From contig CALJBF010000341.1 of the NCBI GenBank assembly GCA_938027385.1, positions 1 to 6,735 on the forward strand: a stretch of DNA of 6,735 nucleotides. The letters run 5' to 3'. The first letter of the stretch is position 1. The number at the start of each line of letters is the position of its first letter. The stretch comes from an uncultured Porphyromonadaceae bacterium. Lineage in GTDB: Bacteria; Bacteroidota; Bacteroidia; Bacteroidales; Muribaculaceae. Below the pieces are notes generated by a model. The model worked only from the letters and a program-made list of their open reading frames with translations, had not been told where the DNA came from and did not search any database. Of this stretch, positions 3,991 to 6,735 are shown in pieces. Position numbers and translations under genes: made by a program.

Positions 3991-6551
3991 ACGGCTTTGC
4001 CGGTATAGACGCGGCCCGAGACGCCGTCGGTCACGCGGAAGAGATATACGCCGCGCCCGAGTCCGGAAAGGTCGGCCGACGTCGACACCAGCGTTCCGGC
4101 CACGGTATATACCTCTACCGACGGCGATTCGATACCGTCGACCGTAAGCGACGCCGTGGTAGCGTTGTAGGCCACTTCGGCACCCTGCGCCGTTGCAGAG
4201 GTGATGCCAGTGGTGGGCGACTGATACTCGCGCTCGGCCAGCGACGAGAGCACCTTGTCATCTTTCGAGAACAGGGCGGCGCGCAGTGTCTTGTTGCCGG
4301 ATACCGGAACCGTGGCGGTGGCGGTGGCGGCGGCGCGCAACGACGTGGCCTGTGCGGCGGCGACATGCGTGCCGTTGGCCGGAGCGGGATATGTACCGTC
4401 GAGCGTATAGACGATATACGACCCCTCGGGAGCGTTGTCGGCGGTGAGTTTCACGTCAATCGTGGTCTCGTACTTGCCGGAGGGGTGGCTGACGGTGATT
4501 TCGGGATGCACGGGCACATCCACGTCGGCCCAGATGCAGTAGTTCTGACCCGAGGTCTTTATCTCATATCCGGGGTCGGTGCAGTTGAAATCCCAGTCCG
4601 AGCCGATTTTCACCACCAGATTGCCGTAAAGCCCCTTGACACGGGCGGCATAGCAGTTGTTGGCGCTCTTCAGCACGGTGACTTCGCTCTGGTTGGTGAC
4701 GCCGACGGCCTTGCGGATGTCGACCATGGGAGCGATGGCGTCAGCATGGTCAAGCCAGTGTTTCATGAACACGCACGGTGTGCCGGGATGAGTGAGAATG
4801 AAGGCGTTGGCCGCCAGCTGATCGTTGTCGACGCGCTTGTCACCCTCGCGGTAGGTGTCGTGGTTGTCGACAAACGTGACGGCGTAGCGGGTGAAACCGT
4901 CCATGTGGATCACGCCGGCAGGCTGGTCAAGGGTGCCGTAACGCTTCCACACCAGTTTGGTGAGGTCCTGCGGATAGCTGTCGAATGCGGCCTGGAAGGC
5001 ATCATGCAGGGGGAAATCGAAGGCACAGCAGCTGAAACCGGTGCCACTGATCCACTCGGTCACCACATCATATCCGTCCCAGCACTCGCCGACGGAGTAT
5101 TTCAGGCCGGCTGAACGGGCATACATCCCGGCGTATGACGCGCCGTAACCCTTCACCATGTCGAAACGCCAGCCGGAATAGCCGTATTTGTTGTGCAGAC
5201 AGTCGAGATATGCCTTGATACCCTCCTGCACATGGGCGTTGGTGTGGTCGAGGTCGCGACAGCCGTCAAACAGGTCGCCGGTGTCGTATGCGCCTGTGGG
5301 TTTCGGCTGACCTTCGGCCGACGCCATGCCGTCGTTGCGACATATCGCATCAAGGCCCCACTCCCAGGTGACGCCGTTGTATTCTTCTGTAGGGAAGTCG
5401 GCCCAGCCCGACACACCGTTGCGATGATTCACCACCACATCTTCGATCATGGCGGTGTTGAGGCTGTTCATCAGCGAGTTCATGGCCAGCAGTTCCTCTT
5501 CAGAGCCGAAAGCCGAGTTGTGGTTCGTGAACCAGTAGCGGGGCATATAGCCCATGTAGCCGTCGGCATAGCCGCTGTTGGGCACCCATATCAGGTCGAA
5601 ATACTTTGAATAGTCGTAGGCCTTGGCGGTGAGGTTGGTCCATTTGGTGTCGTCATACGAGTCCCAGTAGAAACCCTGCAGCATCACGCCGGGATACTGC
5701 TCGGGCATGGCGGTGGCTCCGGTGACCACGGGGAGAGGCTCTTCGCCGTCGCGCGCCACCGACATGGTGGGCGTGGCACCGGTGAAGTCGGCGGTTATGA
5801 CATAGTCGCCGGCAGGCAGCTCGAAACAGCGTTTCAGCGAGCCGTAGAGGGTGATGTCATAGACACCTGTGTCAAGCAGTCGGTTGCCGCCATCATAGGA
5901 ATCGCCCGAAACCACATAGGCCACGCCGGCATTATCGGCCGTCATAGCCTCCCATGACGAACGTCTGTCGCGCGCCACGAAGAAATAGGTGCTGTTTTCC
6001 GAGCTGAACTCGTATGTGTATTTGCCATCCTCTTTGCTGAAAGCGGGCGCATCGCTGTAATGCCACCCGTCTGACGAGTTCGAGTAGACGAAATAGAGGT
6101 TTTCGGGAGCGGCGTTTCCATCGGCAACCTCCATCTTGGCGGGATTGGTGGAGAAATCCATTGTCACCACATATTTCGTGCCTTTCTCAAGCCGGTAGCA
6201 GTGCTTGAGTACGCCGTAGGGATACACATCGTATGAGCCGTTGCCGATTGTACGCGCGTCGGTGGCGTCGCCGTTGTCGCCGCTCACGCCATACAGGCCG
6301 TTGAAACCGCTGGCTGTATAGCCGTTCCAGTCATCGGCCCGTTTTGACGACACAAAAAAGAACATGTCGTTGTCGGCCGACTTCCCTTCGAGCATGTACG
6401 AGAATTTGTTGCCGTCACGGGCCATTTCAGGGGCCGAATAGTTCCAGCCGTAGCCGATGTCATTGGGCAGGTAGAGCGCCTGTGGCGCCGCTGCGTATGC
6501 CGATGCGACCGTTACAACAGCCGATACGACAGTCAATACCAGTTTTTTCAT
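3984..6551 (-). CDS. Secreted multidomain GH13 alpha-amylase with T9SS-type C-terminal domain
   Basis: An 855-residue extracellular starch-degrading enzyme that should cleave internal alpha-1,4-glucan bonds. Domains: signal peptide 1-20 (MKKLVL start, SAYA-AAP cleavage, no lipobox); two tandem related modules, about 24-143 and 150-266, each with LYL/LYF near the start, GW, DGxxxxY, FFxVxxxR, VSGD, Y-G-LK-C and a closing beta pattern, probably carbohydrate-binding; GH13 barrel about 284-610; a small amylase C domain to about 675; an Fn3-associated/CHB_HEX_C-like domain about 680-775 (SGKYETTIDV, YTLDGTYP); and a C-terminal sorting domain about 782-855 (VEVYTVAGTLV, GLGRGVYLFRV, final GKAVR). 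All four GH13 regions are present: DVVVNH (371-376), GWRFDMVKG (460-468, nucleophile D464), VGE (487-489, acid/base E489) and FVDNHD (560-565, D565). FDMVKGY and VGECWD resemble plant/archaeal-type amylases (GH13_6/7). It stands alone here, without SusC/SusD genes. Family call firm; N-terminal module role inferred. Confidence 0.95.
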   Translation of the reverse strand: MKKLVLTVVSAVVTVASAYAAAPQALYLPNDIGYGWNYSAPEMARDGNKFSYMLEGKSADNDMFFFVSSKRADDWNGYTASGFNGLYGVSGDNGDATDARTIGNGSYDVYPYGVLKHCYRLEKGTKYVVTMDFSTNPAKMEVADGNAAPENLYFVYSNSSDGWHYSDAPAFSKEDGKYTYEFSSENSTYFFVARDRRSSWEAMTADNAGVAYVVSGDSYDGGNRLLDTGVYDITLYGSLKRCFELPAGDYVITADFTGATPTMSVARDGEEPLPVVTGATAMPEQYPGVMLQGFYWDSYDDTKWTNLTAKAYDYSKYFDLIWVPNSGYADGYMGYMPRYWFTNHNSAFGSEEELLAMNSLMNSLNTAMIEDVVVNHRNGVSGWADFPTEEYNGVTWEWGLDAICRNDGMASAEGQPKPTGAYDTGDLFDGCRDLDHTNAHVQEGIKAYLDCLHNKYGYSGWRFDMVKGYGASYAGMYARSAGLKYSVGECWDGYDVVTEWISGTGFSCCAFDFPLHDAFQAAFDSYPQDLTKLVWKRYGTLDQPAGVIHMDGFTRYAVTFVDNHDTYREGDKRVDNDQLAANAFILTHPGTPCVFMKHWLDHADAIAPMVDIRKAVGVTNQSEVTVLKSANNCYAARVKGLYGNLVVKIGSDWDFNCTDPGYEIKTSGQNYCIWADVDVPVHPEITVSHPSGKYETTIDVKLTADNAPEGSYIVYTLDGTYPAPANGTHVAAAQATSLRAAATATATVPVSGNKTLRAALFSKDDKVLSSLAEREYQSPTTGITSATAQGAEVAYNATTASLTVDGIESPSVEVYTVAGTLVSTSADLSGLGRGVYLFRVTDGVSGRVYTGKAVR

Positions 6552-6735
6552 TCTGCGGTAATTCGTATAAGGTAAAATCAGATATAATCCTTACTTTGTA
6601 AATATGTGGTTAAAATTACTAATTATCCACATTTCAGCCCGACAAATTAATGTATTTTCACACAAGACCTCTCGTTTTGCCCTCCAATTGCTAAATTTTG
6701 TTAACCTGACACACTTTTTCGTACAGGATACATGT
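6552..6735. other. AT-rich upstream region of the amylase; no gene seen
   Basis: This 184-bp stretch is clearly more AT-rich than its surroundings and holds the amylase 5' leader and promoter. I could not find a -33/-7 pair with correct spacing. The best isolated -7-like sequences on the minus strand are TTAATTTG (6643-6650) and TATATCTG (6579-6586), neither with a TTTG about 20 bases upstream. A small palindrome TTAC-TTT-GTAA lies at 6591-6601. An ATG at 6732-6734 on the plus strand, preceded by AGGA, could start a divergent gene but too little is visible to call it. Confidence 0.5.

Noticed and set aside
3894..5114. Plus-strand open frame of 406 codons
   Set aside because: It is antisense to the 3' half of the amylase gene. 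The glycine/valine/histidine-rich product mirrors the codon bias of the real gene and has no family motif.
2833..6551. Amylase and pdxA as one functional operon
   Set aside because: They are co-directional but 92 bp apart, functionally unrelated, and pdxA has a candidate promoter in the gap; simple adjacency is the more cautious reading.
6725..6735. Possible start of a plus-strand gene (AGGA then ATG at 6732)
   Set aside because: Only the start codon and one further base are visible before the window ends, so no coding claim can be supported.

Overview
The window looks like chromosomal DNA from a moderately GC-rich gut Bacteroidales, possibly a Muribaculaceae-type genome (family placement is inference). 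Three observations point this way. The candidate promoters fit the Bacteroidetes -33 TTTG / -7 TAnnTTTG pattern instead of the E. coli pattern. The PdxA N-terminus reads GDYNGIGYEV, a variant I associate with Bacteroidetes PdxA. The secreted amylase ends in what looks like a type IX secretion (T9SS) sorting domain.

Layout: (1) positions 1-1309, minus strand: ammonium transporter of the Amt family, with its C-terminal end beyond the left edge. (2) 1310-1544: a divergent intergenic region with a candidate promoter for each flanking gene and an 11-bp inverted repeat around the amt promoter. (3) 1545-2702, plus strand: an exported TPR/Sel1-repeat protein of unknown role. (4) 2703-2832: a convergent intergenic region with a long hairpin built from a 9-bp periodic GTCnGACnn sequence, plus a 9-bp tandem repeat. 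(5) 2833-3891, minus strand: pdxA, for vitamin B6 synthesis. (6) 3892-3983: a short gap with an AT-rich palindrome on the predicted pdxA promoter and a 16-bp direct repeat that runs across the amylase stop codon. (7) 3984-6551, minus strand: a large secreted multidomain GH13 alpha-amylase. (8) 6552-6735: AT-rich upstream DNA with no identified gene.

The genes do not form an obvious pathway. They cover ammonium uptake, an exported repeat protein, pyridoxal phosphate synthesis and extracellular starch breakdown. The amylase and pdxA are co-directional, 92 bp apart, but pdxA seems to have its own promoter. No SusC/SusD pair or other starch-utilisation partner is inside the window. I saw no tRNA, rRNA, CRISPR, insertion sequence or phage gene. 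I found no convincing new multi-gene system. The most notable points are the amylase architecture, the inverted repeat at the amt promoter and the 9-bp periodic palindrome between the convergent genes.
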